Origin: Pseudomonas fragi
GTDB lineage: Bacteria; Pseudomonadota; Gammaproteobacteria; Pseudomonadales; Pseudomonadaceae
DNA: 64,000 bases
Direction of reading: 5' to 3'
Assembly (NCBI RefSeq): GCF_900105835.1
Contig: NZ_LT629783.1
Location: forward strand, 5,008,205-5,072,204
Shown here: one piece after another, positions 28,476 to 37,745 of the stretch
Layout of the letters: each line of letters begins with the position of its first letter
Numbering within the stretch: the first letter of the stretch is position 1
The notes under the pieces: model-generated
What the model was told of the DNA's origin: nothing
Seen by the model: only the letters and a program-made list of their open reading frames with translations
The model's database searches: none
Translations under genes and position numbers: made by a program

Positions 28476-29237
28476 ATGGGCATGACGTTTACCGGGCAAG
28501 TGGCTGTGGTAACGGGCGCCGGAGCAGGCATAGGCCGGGCCACGGCCCTGGCGTTTGCCGCCGAAGGCCTGAAAGTGGTGGTGGCTGATCGGGATGTGGC
28601 AGGCGGCGAAGATACTGTGGCTCGGATAAAGGCGGCGGGTGGCAGTGCGGTTTTCGCGAGCTGCGATGTCACTGTCGAAGCTCAGGTCAAAAATCTGATG
28701 GAAAAGGTGATCAGCACCTACGGTCGCCTGGACTATGCCTTTAACAATGCCGGGATCGAGATCGAGCAAGGTCGCCTGGCCGACGGCACCCTGGACGAGT
28801 TCGACGCGATCATGGGGGTGAACGTCAAGGGGGTGTGGTTGTGCATGAAATATCAGTTGCCATTGATGCTGGCCCAGGGCGGCGGGGCGATCGTCAATAC
28901 CGCCTCGGTGGCCGGGCTGGGCGCTGCACCGAAAATGAGCATCTACTCGGCGTCCAAGCATGCTGTGATCGGGCTGACCAAATCAGCGGCTATCGAGTAT
29001 GCGAAAAAGCATATTCGGGTTAACGCCGTGTGCCCCGGGGTGATCGATACGGATATGTTCCGCCGCGCTTATGAGGCCGACCCGCGCAAGGCCGAGTTCG
29101 CCGCCGCCATGCACCCGGTGGGCCGTATCGGTAAAGTCGAAGAGGTGGCCAGCGCCGTGCTGTATCTGTGCTCGGACGGCGCGGCCTTTACCACCGGCCA
29201 TGCGCTGGCAGTGGATGGTGGGGCACTGGCGATCTGA
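28476..29237 (+). CDS. SDR family oxidoreductase
   Basis: A 253-aa classical short-chain dehydrogenase: VTGAGAGIGRA cofactor loop, NNAG, catalytic Ser region, YSASK (Tyr-x3-Lys), and ending AVDGGALAI. Substrate cannot be read from sequence; the closest general role is 3-oxoacyl/alcohol dehydrogenase-like. ATG 28476 has TGAGGA ~10 bp before it. It converges with the BenE-like gene, with only 4 bp between the stops. Confidence 0.85.
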   Translation: MGMTFTGQVAVVTGAGAGIGRATALAFAAEGLKVVVADRDVAGGEDTVARIKAAGGSAVFASCDVTVEAQVKNLMEKVISTYGRLDYAFNNAGIEIEQGRLADGTLDEFDAIMGVNVKGVWLCMKYQLPLMLAQGGGAIVNTASVAGLGAAPKMSIYSASKHAVIGLTKSAAIEYAKKHIRVNAVCPGVIDTDMFRRAYEADPRKAEFAAAMHPVGRIGKVEEVASAVLYLCSDGAAFTTGHALAVDGGALAI

Positions 29238-29241
29238 TCGC

Positions 29242-30432
29242 TCAGCGTACCTTGACGTTCAGGATCATCAAGGTCAGCACACCCGCGACAATGCCCCAGA
29301 ATGCCGAGCCGATTGAAAACAGGGTCATGCCCGATGCCGTGACCATAAAGGTGACCAAGGCCGCTTCACGCTCCCTGGCTTCGCCCATGGCAATGCTCAG
29401 GCCGTTCATGATCGAACCGAACAGTGCCAGGGCGGCAATCGACAGCACCAGTTCCTTGGGCAGTGAGGCGAACAGGGCGGCCAGGGTGGCGCCAAATATG
29501 CCGGCAATGCCATAGAAAATCCCGCACCACACGGCTGCGGTATAGCGTTTTTTCGGGTCTTCGTGGGCATGGGGGCCGGTGCAGATGGCGGCACTGATCG
29601 CCGCCAGGTTGATGCCGTGGGAGCCGAAAGGTGCCAGCAGCAAGGAGGCCACGCCGGTGGTGGTGATCAGTGGCGAGGCCGGTACGTCATAGCCATCAGC
29701 CCGCAGCACGGCGATGCCCGGCATGTTTTGCGAGGTCATGGCCACCACGAACAGCGGGATGCCGATGCTGATGGTCGCGGCCAGCGAGAATGATGGCGTG
29801 GTCCATACCGGTACGGCCACTTCAAGGGCAAAACCGCTGAAGTCCAGCAGCCCGAGCATGCCCGAGAGCAGGGTGCCGATCAGCAGCGCCGCCAGCACGG
29901 CGTAGCGCGGCGACAAGCGCTTGACGATCAGGTAGGTAAAAAACATGCCGATCACCAGGCCGGTGCGGTGTTGCGCGGCGACGAAGATTTCGCTGCCGAT
30001 CTTGAACAGGATGCCCGCCAGCAACGCGGCGGCCAGGGATGAGGGGATGCGCTTGACCAGGCGCTCAAAACTGCCGGTGATGCCACAGATGATCACCAGT
30101 ACCGCGCAGGTGATATAGGCCCCGATGGCTTCACCGTAACTGACACCGCCCAGGCTGGTGATCAACAGCGCCGCCCCCGGGGTGGACCAGGCGATGGTGA
30201 TCGGTGTGCGATAACGCAAAGACAAGCCTATGCTGCAAACAGCCATGCCGATCGACAGTGCCCAGATCCACGATGAAATCTGCCCGCTGGTAAGTCCCGC
30301 TGCCTGCCCCGCCTGAAACATCAGGACCAGGGAGCTGGTGTAGCCGGTCATCATGGCGATAAAGCCTGCGACCACCGCCGAGGGCGAGGTGTCTGCCAGT
30401 GGATGCAAGCGCGGCTGCGGGGTGTCGGTCAT
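29242..30432 (-). CDS. benE: BenE-family benzoate/H+ symporter-like transporter
   Basis: A 396-aa protein with about 11-12 hydrophobic segments and BenE landmarks (GFIAMMTGYTSSLVLMFQAG, TIAWSTPGAAL, FVVAMTSQNMPGIAVLRA, FGSHGINLAAI). The family imports benzoate, but no benzoate genes are nearby. The neighbours (GntR regulator, guaD, xdh) would equally fit an uncharacterised aromatic or purine-like substrate. The start at 30432 is taken over a 15-codon longer frame because it matches the family N terminus. Confidence 0.85.
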   Translation of the reverse strand: MTDTPQPRLHPLADTSPSAVVAGFIAMMTGYTSSLVLMFQAGQAAGLTSGQISSWIWALSIGMAVCSIGLSLRYRTPITIAWSTPGAALLITSLGGVSYGEAIGAYITCAVLVIICGITGSFERLVKRIPSSLAAALLAGILFKIGSEIFVAAQHRTGLVIGMFFTYLIVKRLSPRYAVLAALLIGTLLSGMLGLLDFSGFALEVAVPVWTTPSFSLAATISIGIPLFVVAMTSQNMPGIAVLRADGYDVPASPLITTTGVASLLLAPFGSHGINLAAISAAICTGPHAHEDPKKRYTAAVWCGIFYGIAGIFGATLAALFASLPKELVLSIAALALFGSIMNGLSIAMGEAREREAALVTFMVTASGMTLFSIGSAFWGIVAGVLTLMILNVKVR

Positions 30433-30555
30433 GGAACGGTCTTCCTTGTGTGCTATAGGAGTTCGGACAGGCGACAAGCCTAAACGTAAAGGTTGTATTC
30501 AGTTGCAATACAGCAGGGTTCGTAAACGACCGTACAGTCGTACTGGCACTGTGCT

Positions 30556-30565
30556 TTGTGTACAA
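30556..30565. promoter_or_regulatory. Candidate GntR/FCD operator in the benE-gntR divergent region
   Basis: TTGTGTACAA is a near-perfect palindrome of the TTGT-N2-ACAA type bound by many FCD-domain GntR regulators. It lies 94 bp before the GntR start at 30660 and 124 bp before benE, and overlaps a TACAAT -10-like box, so binding could repress. Confidence 0.4.
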
Positions 30566-30659
30566 TGCGTCCTGTTTTTTGCATTAATTTCTGGTCGGCG
30601 ACACCCGTTTACGTACTAACGTAACCCCTTCATCGCCGCCGCTTCCCACACGAGTGCCC

Positions 30660-31427
30660 ATGAACGAACAGTTGCAGCCTCTCAAGAAACAACCCCGCGC
30701 TGGCAAGGCCGGCCGCAGTGGAACCCAGGACGATATCGTCTACGCGCATATTTTCGAGGCGATCCTTGAACAGCGTCTGGCGCCTGGCACCAAGTTGAGT
30801 GAAGAGGCTCTGGGCGAAATCTTTGGCGTGAGCCGCACCATTATCCGTCGCGCCTTGTCGCGTCTGGCCCATGAAGGGGTTGTTTTGCTGCGCCCCAATC
30901 GCGGTGCAGTGGTGGCGAGCCCGAGCGTGGATGAAGCGCGCCAGGTGTTTCTGGCCCGGCGACTGGTTGAAAAGGCGATTACCGAACTGGCGGTGGTGCA
31001 TGCCACGGCAGATGACCTGGCGCAATTGCGCAAGATGGTGCAGGACGAGCGCGACAGTTTTTCGCGGGGCGATCGCGGTGCCGGGATTCGCCTGTCGGGC
31101 GAGTTTCACCTGAAGCTGGCCGAAGCGGCCAAGAATGCTCCGCTGATCAGCTTTCAGCGCAGTCTGGTGTCACAAACGTCGTTGATTATTGCCCAGTACG
31201 AGAGCGGTAACCGCTCGCACTGTTCGTATGACGAACACATGCAGCTGATTGATGCCATTGAAGCCCGGGATGCCGATCAGGCCGTGCACCTGATGATGCA
31301 CCATATGGATCATATCGACAGCAAGCTCAACCTCGACGAAGAAAGCGCCTCGGATGACTTGCACGCAGTGTTTTCGCACTTGCTGCAAACCAAGGGCAAA
31401 AGCCCCCGGCCTGCTGCCAAGCTTTAA
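30660..31427 (+). CDS. GntR family regulator (FCD/FadR subfamily)
   Basis: A 255-aa protein: winged HTH at residues ~25-90 (LSEEALGEIFGVSRTIIRRALSRL) and a C-terminal all-helical FCD domain (residues ~95-235) with the metal-ligand pattern seen as EFHLKLAEAAKN and YDEHMQLIDAI. The ligand is unknown. It is divergent from benE and upstream of the guaD-xdh genes, which face it, so control of the transporter or purine catabolism is a reasonable guess. ATG 30660 is chosen over GTG 30654. Confidence 0.87.
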   Translation: MNEQLQPLKKQPRAGKAGRSGTQDDIVYAHIFEAILEQRLAPGTKLSEEALGEIFGVSRTIIRRALSRLAHEGVVLLRPNRGAVVASPSVDEARQVFLARRLVEKAITELAVVHATADDLAQLRKMVQDERDSFSRGDRGAGIRLSGEFHLKLAEAAKNAPLISFQRSLVSQTSLIIAQYESGNRSHCSYDEHMQLIDAIEARDADQAVHLMMHHMDHIDSKLNLDEESASDDLHAVFSHLLQTKGKSPRPAAKL

Positions 31428-31442
31428 GCCTCGGCTGCTCTT

Positions 31443-31527
31443 GTGGGAGCGGGCTTGCCCGCGATGCAGGCGACGCGGTGCTTTAGTTAAACCGCGCCGA
31501 TACCCTCGCGAGCAAGCCCGCTCCCAC
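31443..31527. repeat. REP pair (REPIN-like)
   Basis: GTGGGAGCGGGCTTGC (31443-31458) and its inverse (31512-31527) bracket a variable middle. It lies between the convergent gntR and guaD genes. Confidence 0.88.
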
Positions 31528-31538
31528 CAGGGTGATTA

Positions 31539-32837
31539 TCAGCGTTGATGTACCAGATTACCTGCTGCGTAGGTTTGCTGCACGGTGCGGTCGTCGCCCA
31601 GGGTCATCAATACAAACAGCGTTTCGGCGATGTTTTTTGACTGCTTCAGGCGATAGCTCATCAGCGGCGTAGCGTTGTAGTCCAGCACCAGGAAATCAGC
31701 GTCGCTGCCCGGTTGCAGATTGCCGATCTTGTCTTCCAGGCGCAGTGCCCGCGCCCCGCCCAGCGTAGCCAGATACAACGACTTGAACGGATTGAGGCGT
31801 GCGCCCTGCAGCTGCATGACCTTGTAGGCTTCGTTCAGGGTGTTGAGCAGCGAGAAGCTGGTGCCCGCGCCAACATCCGTGCCCAGGCCAACATTGAGTT
31901 TGTGTTTCTCGGCCATCGGCAGGTTGAACAAACCGCTGCCCAAAAACAGGTTGGAAGTAGGGCAGAACGCCACTGCCGAACCGGTCTCGGCCAGCCGTGC
32001 ACATTCCTCGTCACACAGATGCACACCGTGGGCAAATACCGAGCGTTCGCCCAGCAACTGGTAGTGGTCGTACACGTCCAGATAACCCTTGCGCTCCGGG
32101 AACAGCGACTTCACCCACTCGATTTCCTGCAGGTTCTCGCTGATATGGGTGTGCAGATACACATCCGGGTATTCGCCCAGCAGCTTGCCCGCCAGGGTCA
32201 GTTGCTCCGAGGTGCTGGTCGGCGCGAAGCGCGGGGTGACGGCATAGTGCAGGCGGCCCTTGCCATGCCAGCGTTCGATCAGCGCCTTGCTCTCGCTGTA
32301 GCCGGTTTCGGCGGTGTCGGTCAGATAGTCCGGGGCGTTGCGGTCCATCATCACCTTGCCGGCGATCAGGCGCAGGTCCAGACGCTGTGCGGCCTCAAAC
32401 AGGGCATCCACCGATTGCGGGTGTACGCTGCCGAACACCAGGGCCGTGGTGGTGCCATTGCGTAGCAGTTCCTTGAGGAAAACATCGGCCACTTCGTCAG
32501 CATGGGCCTTGTCGGCGAACTGGTTTTCGCATGGGAAGGTGTAGGTGTTGAGCCAATCAAGCAACTGCTCGCCGTAGGCACCGATCATCCCGGTTTGCGG
32601 GAAGTGGATATGGGTATCGATAAAGCCGGGGGTGATCAGTGCATCCTTGTACTCGGTGACTGCAATGTCGGCGCTCAGTGTGCCAAGCAGTTCGCTGGCC
32701 GGCCCCACGGCTTTGATCCGGCCGTTGTCGACCACCAGCAAGCCGTCTTCAAAATATTCGTAGGAGGCCTCGATCCCGACTTCGGCAGGGTCGGCGATGC
32801 TGTGCAAAATGGCGGCGCGATAGGCTTTACAGGTCAT
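31539..32837 (-). CDS. guaD: Guanine deaminase
   Basis: A 432-aa amidohydrolase: PGFIDTHIHFPQTGMIG (zinc ligands and guanine site) at residues ~70-86, HTHISEN, FAHGVHL and GLGTDVGAG (metal Asp). It deaminates guanine to xanthine, the substrate of the adjacent xanthine dehydrogenase. It is the last gene of the leftward xdhA-xdhB-xdhC-guaD set, 8 bp after xdhC, so all four are probably one transcript. Confidence 0.95.
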   Translation of the reverse strand: MTCKAYRAAILHSIADPAEVGIEASYEYFEDGLLVVDNGRIKAVGPASELLGTLSADIAVTEYKDALITPGFIDTHIHFPQTGMIGAYGEQLLDWLNTYTFPCENQFADKAHADEVADVFLKELLRNGTTTALVFGSVHPQSVDALFEAAQRLDLRLIAGKVMMDRNAPDYLTDTAETGYSESKALIERWHGKGRLHYAVTPRFAPTSTSEQLTLAGKLLGEYPDVYLHTHISENLQEIEWVKSLFPERKGYLDVYDHYQLLGERSVFAHGVHLCDEECARLAETGSAVAFCPTSNLFLGSGLFNLPMAEKHKLNVGLGTDVGAGTSFSLLNTLNEAYKVMQLQGARLNPFKSLYLATLGGARALRLEDKIGNLQPGSDADFLVLDYNATPLMSYRLKQSKNIAETLFVLMTLGDDRTVQQTYAAGNLVHQR

Positions 32838-32845
32838 GGCAATTC

Positions 32846-33703
32846 TCAGTGTGTGGCATGGCTGCGTCGTGAAGATGGCAGCAATTGTTTAATGGATTCA
32901 GATGACGCGCTGTCGGCGCTCGCAGTGTGCTGGCCGAAATGGGTGTTGTAGGTGGCGATGATTTCGCCGGCGATGGAAATCGCGATTTCAACAGGCAGTT
33001 TGCCTTTGACTTCGCTCAGGCCCATCGGGCAGCGCATGCGCTGCAAAGGTGAGGCAGCGATACCGCGCTCACGCAAGCGATGCTCAAACTTCACGCGCTT
33101 GGTTTTGGAACCAATCAAGCCGAAGTAGGTAAAGTCGTTGCGTTTAAGCAGGGCAGCGCTGAGTTCCAGGTCCAGGGCGTGATTATGCGTCATGACGATG
33201 CAGTAGCAACCCGCTGGCAGTGCATCGACCTCGTCAACTGGCTCATCGGTGACGATTTTTTCCACGCCCGGGGGCATGACTGACGGGAATTCCTGCTCCC
33301 GAGAGTCGATCCAGCGCACCCGGCAGGGCAGACTGGCGAGCAGGGGTACCAGAGCCCGGGCCACATGGCCGGCGCCAAACACCGCAATCTGTGCCTGCAC
33401 CTTGCCCATGGGTTCGAACAGCAGCACGGCCACCCCTCCGCAACACTGGCCAAGGCTGGCGCCGAGGCTGAAACGTTGTAGATGGGTATCGTGCTTGCCG
33501 CTGTCGAGCATCTGGCGGGCAATTTCCATTGCCTTGTACTCCAGATGACCGCCACCGATGGTATCGAAGATTTTATCAGCGCAAATCACCATCTTTGAAC
33601 CGGCATTGCGCGGGGTAGAGCCTTGCTCTTCGATGATTGTCACCAGCACGCAAGGTTCGCCTTGCTGCTGCAGCTCGGCCAGGGCGCTGATCCAGTTATT
33701 CAT
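32846..33703 (-). CDS. xdhC: Xanthine dehydrogenase accessory protein XdhC
   Basis: A 285-aa protein with the XdhC/CoxI N-terminal domain (VLVTIIEEQGSTPRNAGSKM) and a Rossmann-like C-terminal domain (IAVFGAGHVARALVPLLA; YFGLIGSKTKR). XdhC binds the sulfurated molybdenum cofactor and hands it to XdhB. The frame is open 55 codons upstream inside xdhB, but ATG 33703 gives the family length and overlaps the xdhB end by 8 bp, a sign of coupling. Confidence 0.93.
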   Translation of the reverse strand: MNNWISALAELQQQGEPCVLVTIIEEQGSTPRNAGSKMVICADKIFDTIGGGHLEYKAMEIARQMLDSGKHDTHLQRFSLGASLGQCCGGVAVLLFEPMGKVQAQIAVFGAGHVARALVPLLASLPCRVRWIDSREQEFPSVMPPGVEKIVTDEPVDEVDALPAGCYCIVMTHNHALDLELSAALLKRNDFTYFGLIGSKTKRVKFEHRLRERGIAASPLQRMRCPMGLSEVKGKLPVEIAISIAGEIIATYNTHFGQHTASADSASSESIKQLLPSSRRSHATH

Positions 33704-36071
33704 GCTGATCTCCCGACAGGCTTTTGCGCATTTGCTCACACCCCCACAGCACCCGCTCCGGGGTGGCCGGGGCATCAATCGCAGGTTGCACGCGATAGTC
33801 GGCCAGGCTTGCCACGGCGTCCTTGAGCGCGCACCAGGCGGCGATGCCGAGCATAAATGGCGGCTCACCGACAGCCTTGGAGTGGAACACGGTGTCTTCG
33901 GGGTTCTTGCGGTTTTCTACCAGGGTGACGCGCAAATCCAGCGGCATGTCTGCCACCGCCGGGATCTTGTAGCTGGCCGGGCCGTTGGTCATCAGCTTGC
34001 CCTTGGCGTTCCACACCAGTTCTTCCATGGTCAGCCAGCCCGCGCCCTGGATATAGCCGCCTTCGATCTGGCCGATATCAATGGCCGGGTTCAGCGAAGC
34101 ACCAACATCGTGGAGGATGTCGGTACGCAACATCTTGTATTCGCCGGTCAGGGTGTCGACGATGACCTCGGCGCAGGCGGCGCCAAAGGCAAAGTAGTAG
34201 AACGGTCGGCCGCGTGCCTGGCTGCGGTCATAGAAAATTTTCGGGGTTTTGTAGTACCCGGTGCTTGAGAGCGACACCTGGCCGAAGTAGGCCTGCTGGA
34301 TCAGGCTTTCAAAACTGATGATCTGCTCGCCAATGCGCACCTGGCCGTTGTGAAAGATCACCGCCTGTTCGTCGACCTGATACTTGCCGGCTGCAAACTC
34401 GATCAGCCGCTGCTTGATGGTTTCGGCTGCGTTTTGCGCGGCCTTGCCATTGAGATCGGCGCCACTGGACGCTGCTGTAGGCGAGGTGTTGGGCACTTTG
34501 TCAGTATTGGTGGCGGTGATCTGCACACGGCTGATATCCACCTGGAACACCTCGGCCACTACCTGCGCGACCTTGATATTCAAGCCCTGGCCCATCTCGG
34601 TGCCACCGTGGTTGAGGTGGATGCTGCCATCGGTGTAGATGTGGATCAGCGCACCGGCCTGGTTGAGAAAGCTGGCGGTAAAGGAAATGCCGAACTTGAC
34701 CGGGGTCAGCGCCAGGCCTTTTTTCAGGATCGGGCTGGCGGCATTGAACGCCTTGATCGCTTCGCGGCGTTCGGCGTACTGACTGCTGGCCTCCAGGTCG
34801 GCGGTCATTTCTTCCAGCAGGTTGTGTTCCACGGTCTGGTAGTAGTGGGTCACGTTGCGTTCGGTCTTGCCATAGTAGTTGGCCTTGCGCACGGCCAGCG
34901 GATCGAGGCCCAGGTGGCGGGCGATGCGGTCCATGACTTCTTCGATGGCGACCATCCCTTGCGGGCCGCCGAAACCGCGGTAGGCGGTGTTTGACGCCGT
35001 GTTGGTTTTACAGCGATAGCCATTGATCGTTGCATCGCCCAGGTAGTAGGCGTTGTCGGCATGGAACATGGCGCGGTCGACGATGGAGTTGGACAAGTCC
35101 GGTGAGCAGCCGCAGTTGCCCGCCAGGTCCAGCACGATGCCCTGCAAGCGGCCGCTGGCGTCGAAACCGACGTCATATTCGATATAAAACGGGTGGCGCT
35201 TGCCGGTCATCAGCATGTCTTCGGCCCGTGGCAGGCGCATCTTCGTCGGTTGCCCGGTAAGGCGTGCCACCACGGCGCACAGGCAGGCGGGGCTGGCGGC
35301 CTGGGTCTCCTTGCCGCCAAAGCCACCGCCCATGCGGCGCATGTCGACGACAATCTTGTTCATCGACACATCCAGTACCTCGGCCACCAGCTTCTGCACT
35401 TCGGTGGGGTTTTGCGTGGAGCAGTACACGATCATCCCGCCATCTTCGGTGGGCATGACCGATGAAATCTGGGTTTCGAGGTAGAAATGCTCCTGCCCGC
35501 CGATATGCAGGTTACCTTGCAGGCGATGTTCGGCCTCGGCCAGTGCGGTGCTTGAGTCGCCGCGTTGATGGGTGTGGGTGTCGAGCACAAAGTGTTTTTG
35601 GCGCAGGGCCTGCACCACGTCCAGCACGGGTTCCAGATCTTCGTATTCGATAATGGCGGCCATTGCCGCCCTGCGTGCTGTGTCCAGGTTGCTGGCAGCC
35701 ACAGCCAGGACCGGCTGGCCGACAAACTCCACCTTGTCGATGGCCAGCAGCGGGTCGCCGGGCAACAACGGGCCGATGTCCTTGAGGCCGGGGATATCTT
35801 CGTGGGTGATGACCAGGCGCACGCCTTCGAAGGCGTAGCAGGGCGTGGTGTCGACACGCAGGATTCTGGCGTGGGCACGGTCGGACAGGCGTGCGAAAAG
35901 GTGTAGCTGGTTGGGGAATTCCAGCCGGTCATCGATGTACTGCGCTTCTCCGCTGACATGCTTTTCGGCGCTGTCATGCTTGACGCTGCGACCTACGCCG
36001 GTTTTCAAATCCTGCTGGAAGAGGGCGGTCAGCTCGGCCTGGGTCGGGGCAACCTTGTGATGGTTAGACAT
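33696..36071 (-). CDS. xdhB: Xanthine dehydrogenase molybdenum-binding subunit
   Basis: A 791-aa large subunit: VGRSVKHDSAEKHVSGEAQYIDD at the start, QEHFYLETQ, MRRMGGGFGGKETQ (Moco contact), AYRGFGGPQG, and near the C terminus AVGEPPFMLG with the catalytic glutamate. It hydroxylates hypoxanthine and xanthine to urate, passing electrons to XdhA. It overlaps both neighbours by 8 bp. Confidence 0.96.
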   Translation of the reverse strand: MSNHHKVAPTQAELTALFQQDLKTGVGRSVKHDSAEKHVSGEAQYIDDRLEFPNQLHLFARLSDRAHARILRVDTTPCYAFEGVRLVITHEDIPGLKDIGPLLPGDPLLAIDKVEFVGQPVLAVAASNLDTARRAAMAAIIEYEDLEPVLDVVQALRQKHFVLDTHTHQRGDSSTALAEAEHRLQGNLHIGGQEHFYLETQISSVMPTEDGGMIVYCSTQNPTEVQKLVAEVLDVSMNKIVVDMRRMGGGFGGKETQAASPACLCAVVARLTGQPTKMRLPRAEDMLMTGKRHPFYIEYDVGFDASGRLQGIVLDLAGNCGCSPDLSNSIVDRAMFHADNAYYLGDATINGYRCKTNTASNTAYRGFGGPQGMVAIEEVMDRIARHLGLDPLAVRKANYYGKTERNVTHYYQTVEHNLLEEMTADLEASSQYAERREAIKAFNAASPILKKGLALTPVKFGISFTASFLNQAGALIHIYTDGSIHLNHGGTEMGQGLNIKVAQVVAEVFQVDISRVQITATNTDKVPNTSPTAASSGADLNGKAAQNAAETIKQRLIEFAAGKYQVDEQAVIFHNGQVRIGEQIISFESLIQQAYFGQVSLSSTGYYKTPKIFYDRSQARGRPFYYFAFGAACAEVIVDTLTGEYKMLRTDILHDVGASLNPAIDIGQIEGGYIQGAGWLTMEELVWNAKGKLMTNGPASYKIPAVADMPLDLRVTLVENRKNPEDTVFHSKAVGEPPFMLGIAAWCALKDAVASLADYRVQPAIDAPATPERVLWGCEQMRKSLSGDQHE

Positions 36072-37521
36072 AAGCTGTTACCCGCGTCTCGAGATGTGGC
36101 GTTTGCTGTTCGATAAAGTATTTGCGCAGCAGGTTTTGTGCACTCAGCAGGCGGTATTCCTTGCTGGCGCGAAAGTCCGAGAGCGGGGTGAAGTCGTTTG
36201 CCAGTGCAGCGCAGGCCCGTTCGATGCTGGCGCTGTTCCAGTCGGCGCCGAGCAATGCTGCTTCGCAGGCGGCGGCGCGTTTGGCGATGGCCGCCATGCC
36301 GCCGAATGCCACGCGGACCCCGGTCACCACGCCATTGTCGATGTGCAGGTTGAATGCTGCGCAAACGGCGCTGATGTCGTCGTCCAGGCGCTTGGAAATT
36401 TTGTAGGCGCGAAATGTCTGGCTGGGATCGGCACGGGGAATGATGATCTTTTCGATAAATTCACCCTCCTGGCGCGCGGTAACCCGGTAATCAATGAAGT
36501 AGTCTTCAATGGCCAGCGTGCGGCGGGTTTGGCCCTTGCGCAGCAACAGCTGCGCGCCGAGGGCAATCAGCAGCGGGGGTGAGTCGCCAATCGGCGAGGC
36601 GTTGCCGATATTGCCGCCCAGGGTGCCTTGATTGCGGATTTGCAGTGAGGCAAAACGCTGCAGCAGTTCGCCAAAGTCCGGGTGCTCGGTATTGAGCGTG
36701 GCATAGGCATCAGTCAGGGAAACGGCGGCGCCGATTTCAATGCGATCGGCGAAGTGCTCGATGCGCTTCATCTCGGCCACGTTGCCGACGTAGATCATCA
36801 CCGGCAACGGGCGATGAAACTGGGTGACCTCCAGTGCCAGGTCGGTACCGCCTGCCAGCAGCCGGGCCTGGGGCTGGGACTCGTAGAGTTCGGCCAGGTC
36901 GCTGACGGTCAAGGGCAGCAGGCAGCGTTTATCGCCGCTGTTGAGTTCGCCGGTCTGGCTTGGGGTGATTGCCTTGAGCTGGGCGATGGTTGCGCTGTGC
37001 CGGGCATCGAACTGATCCGGTTGCTGCCCGGCGCATGCCTGTTCGGCAGCCGCCAGTATGGGCCGGTAGCCCGTGCAGCGACAGAGGTTGCCGGCAAGTG
37101 CCTCGTGGGCTTGATGGCCATCAGCCTGGCCGCTGCTGTTTTTTTGCAGGGCGAACAGCGACATCACAAAACCCGGGGTGCAAAAGCCGCACTGTGAGCC
37201 GTGGCAGTCGACCATCGCCCGCTGCACGCTGTGCAGTTGGCCCTGGTGTTTCAAGTCCTCGACGCTGATCAGTTGTTTGCCGTGCAGTGCCGAGACAAAG
37301 GTCAGGCACGAATTCAGGCTGCGATAGCGCAGCCGCTCAAGGCCCTGGTCGTCCGTGTGCAGTTCGCCGACCACCACGGTGCAGGCGCCGCAGTCACCGC
37401 TGGCGCAGCCTTCTTTGGTGCCGGGTTTGTGCAAGTGCTCGCGCAAATAGTTGAGCACGGTCAGGTTGGGGTCCAGCGTGTGCTCGGTGCGCAGCGTCTG
37501 GTTGAGTAGGAACTGGATCAC
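36064..37521 (-). CDS. xdhA: Xanthine dehydrogenase small subunit (2Fe-2S and FAD)
   Basis: A 485-aa subunit. The ferredoxin-type cluster motif is CASGDCGAC, the second 2Fe-2S domain has CGFCTPG and CRCTGY, and the FAD domain begins with RLLAGGTDLALEV and includes GGNIGNASPIGDSPP. The start is GTG 37521 (VIQFLLNQTLR), with a GGC/AGG-poor SD; the frame extends 31 codons upstream but that part contains no domain. It is the promoter-proximal gene of the purine set; a 16-bp palindrome lies 60 bp upstream. Confidence 0.95.
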   Translation of the reverse strand: MIQFLLNQTLRTEHTLDPNLTVLNYLREHLHKPGTKEGCASGDCGACTVVVGELHTDDQGLERLRYRSLNSCLTFVSALHGKQLISVEDLKHQGQLHSVQRAMVDCHGSQCGFCTPGFVMSLFALQKNSSGQADGHQAHEALAGNLCRCTGYRPILAAAEQACAGQQPDQFDARHSATIAQLKAITPSQTGELNSGDKRCLLPLTVSDLAELYESQPQARLLAGGTDLALEVTQFHRPLPVMIYVGNVAEMKRIEHFADRIEIGAAVSLTDAYATLNTEHPDFGELLQRFASLQIRNQGTLGGNIGNASPIGDSPPLLIALGAQLLLRKGQTRRTLAIEDYFIDYRVTARQEGEFIEKIIIPRADPSQTFRAYKISKRLDDDISAVCAAFNLHIDNGVVTGVRVAFGGMAAIAKRAAACEAALLGADWNSASIERACAALANDFTPLSDFRASKEYRLLSAQNLLRKYFIEQQTPHLETRVTAYV

Positions 37522-37580
37522 GGAAGGCCTCGCATAATCATTATTGTTGTAACGCGGGATGAGTAGAAATCTAGCTAAAG

Positions 37581-37596
37581 TTGACCTGCGGGTCAA
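37581..37596. promoter_or_regulatory. Candidate operator between xdhA and gntR
   Basis: TTGACCTGCGGGTCAA is a perfect inverted repeat (6-4-6), 60 bp upstream of the xdhA start and 150 bp upstream of the divergent GntR gene. Position and symmetry fit a dimeric regulator; the GntR protein encoded beside it is the obvious candidate. Confidence 0.55.
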
Positions 37597-37745
37597 GAAA
37601 TAGAGCTCGCTCATCCCTGTGATTGATATCCGGGGGATTTATTTGCTTATTTCGTGCCATATTCGGCCTCCGGGGCTCTGCGCGAGCGCCCACCAAGTGC
37701 GTTACACTTCGCCCCTGCACTGATAAAAGATTTTGAAGGTAAAAC

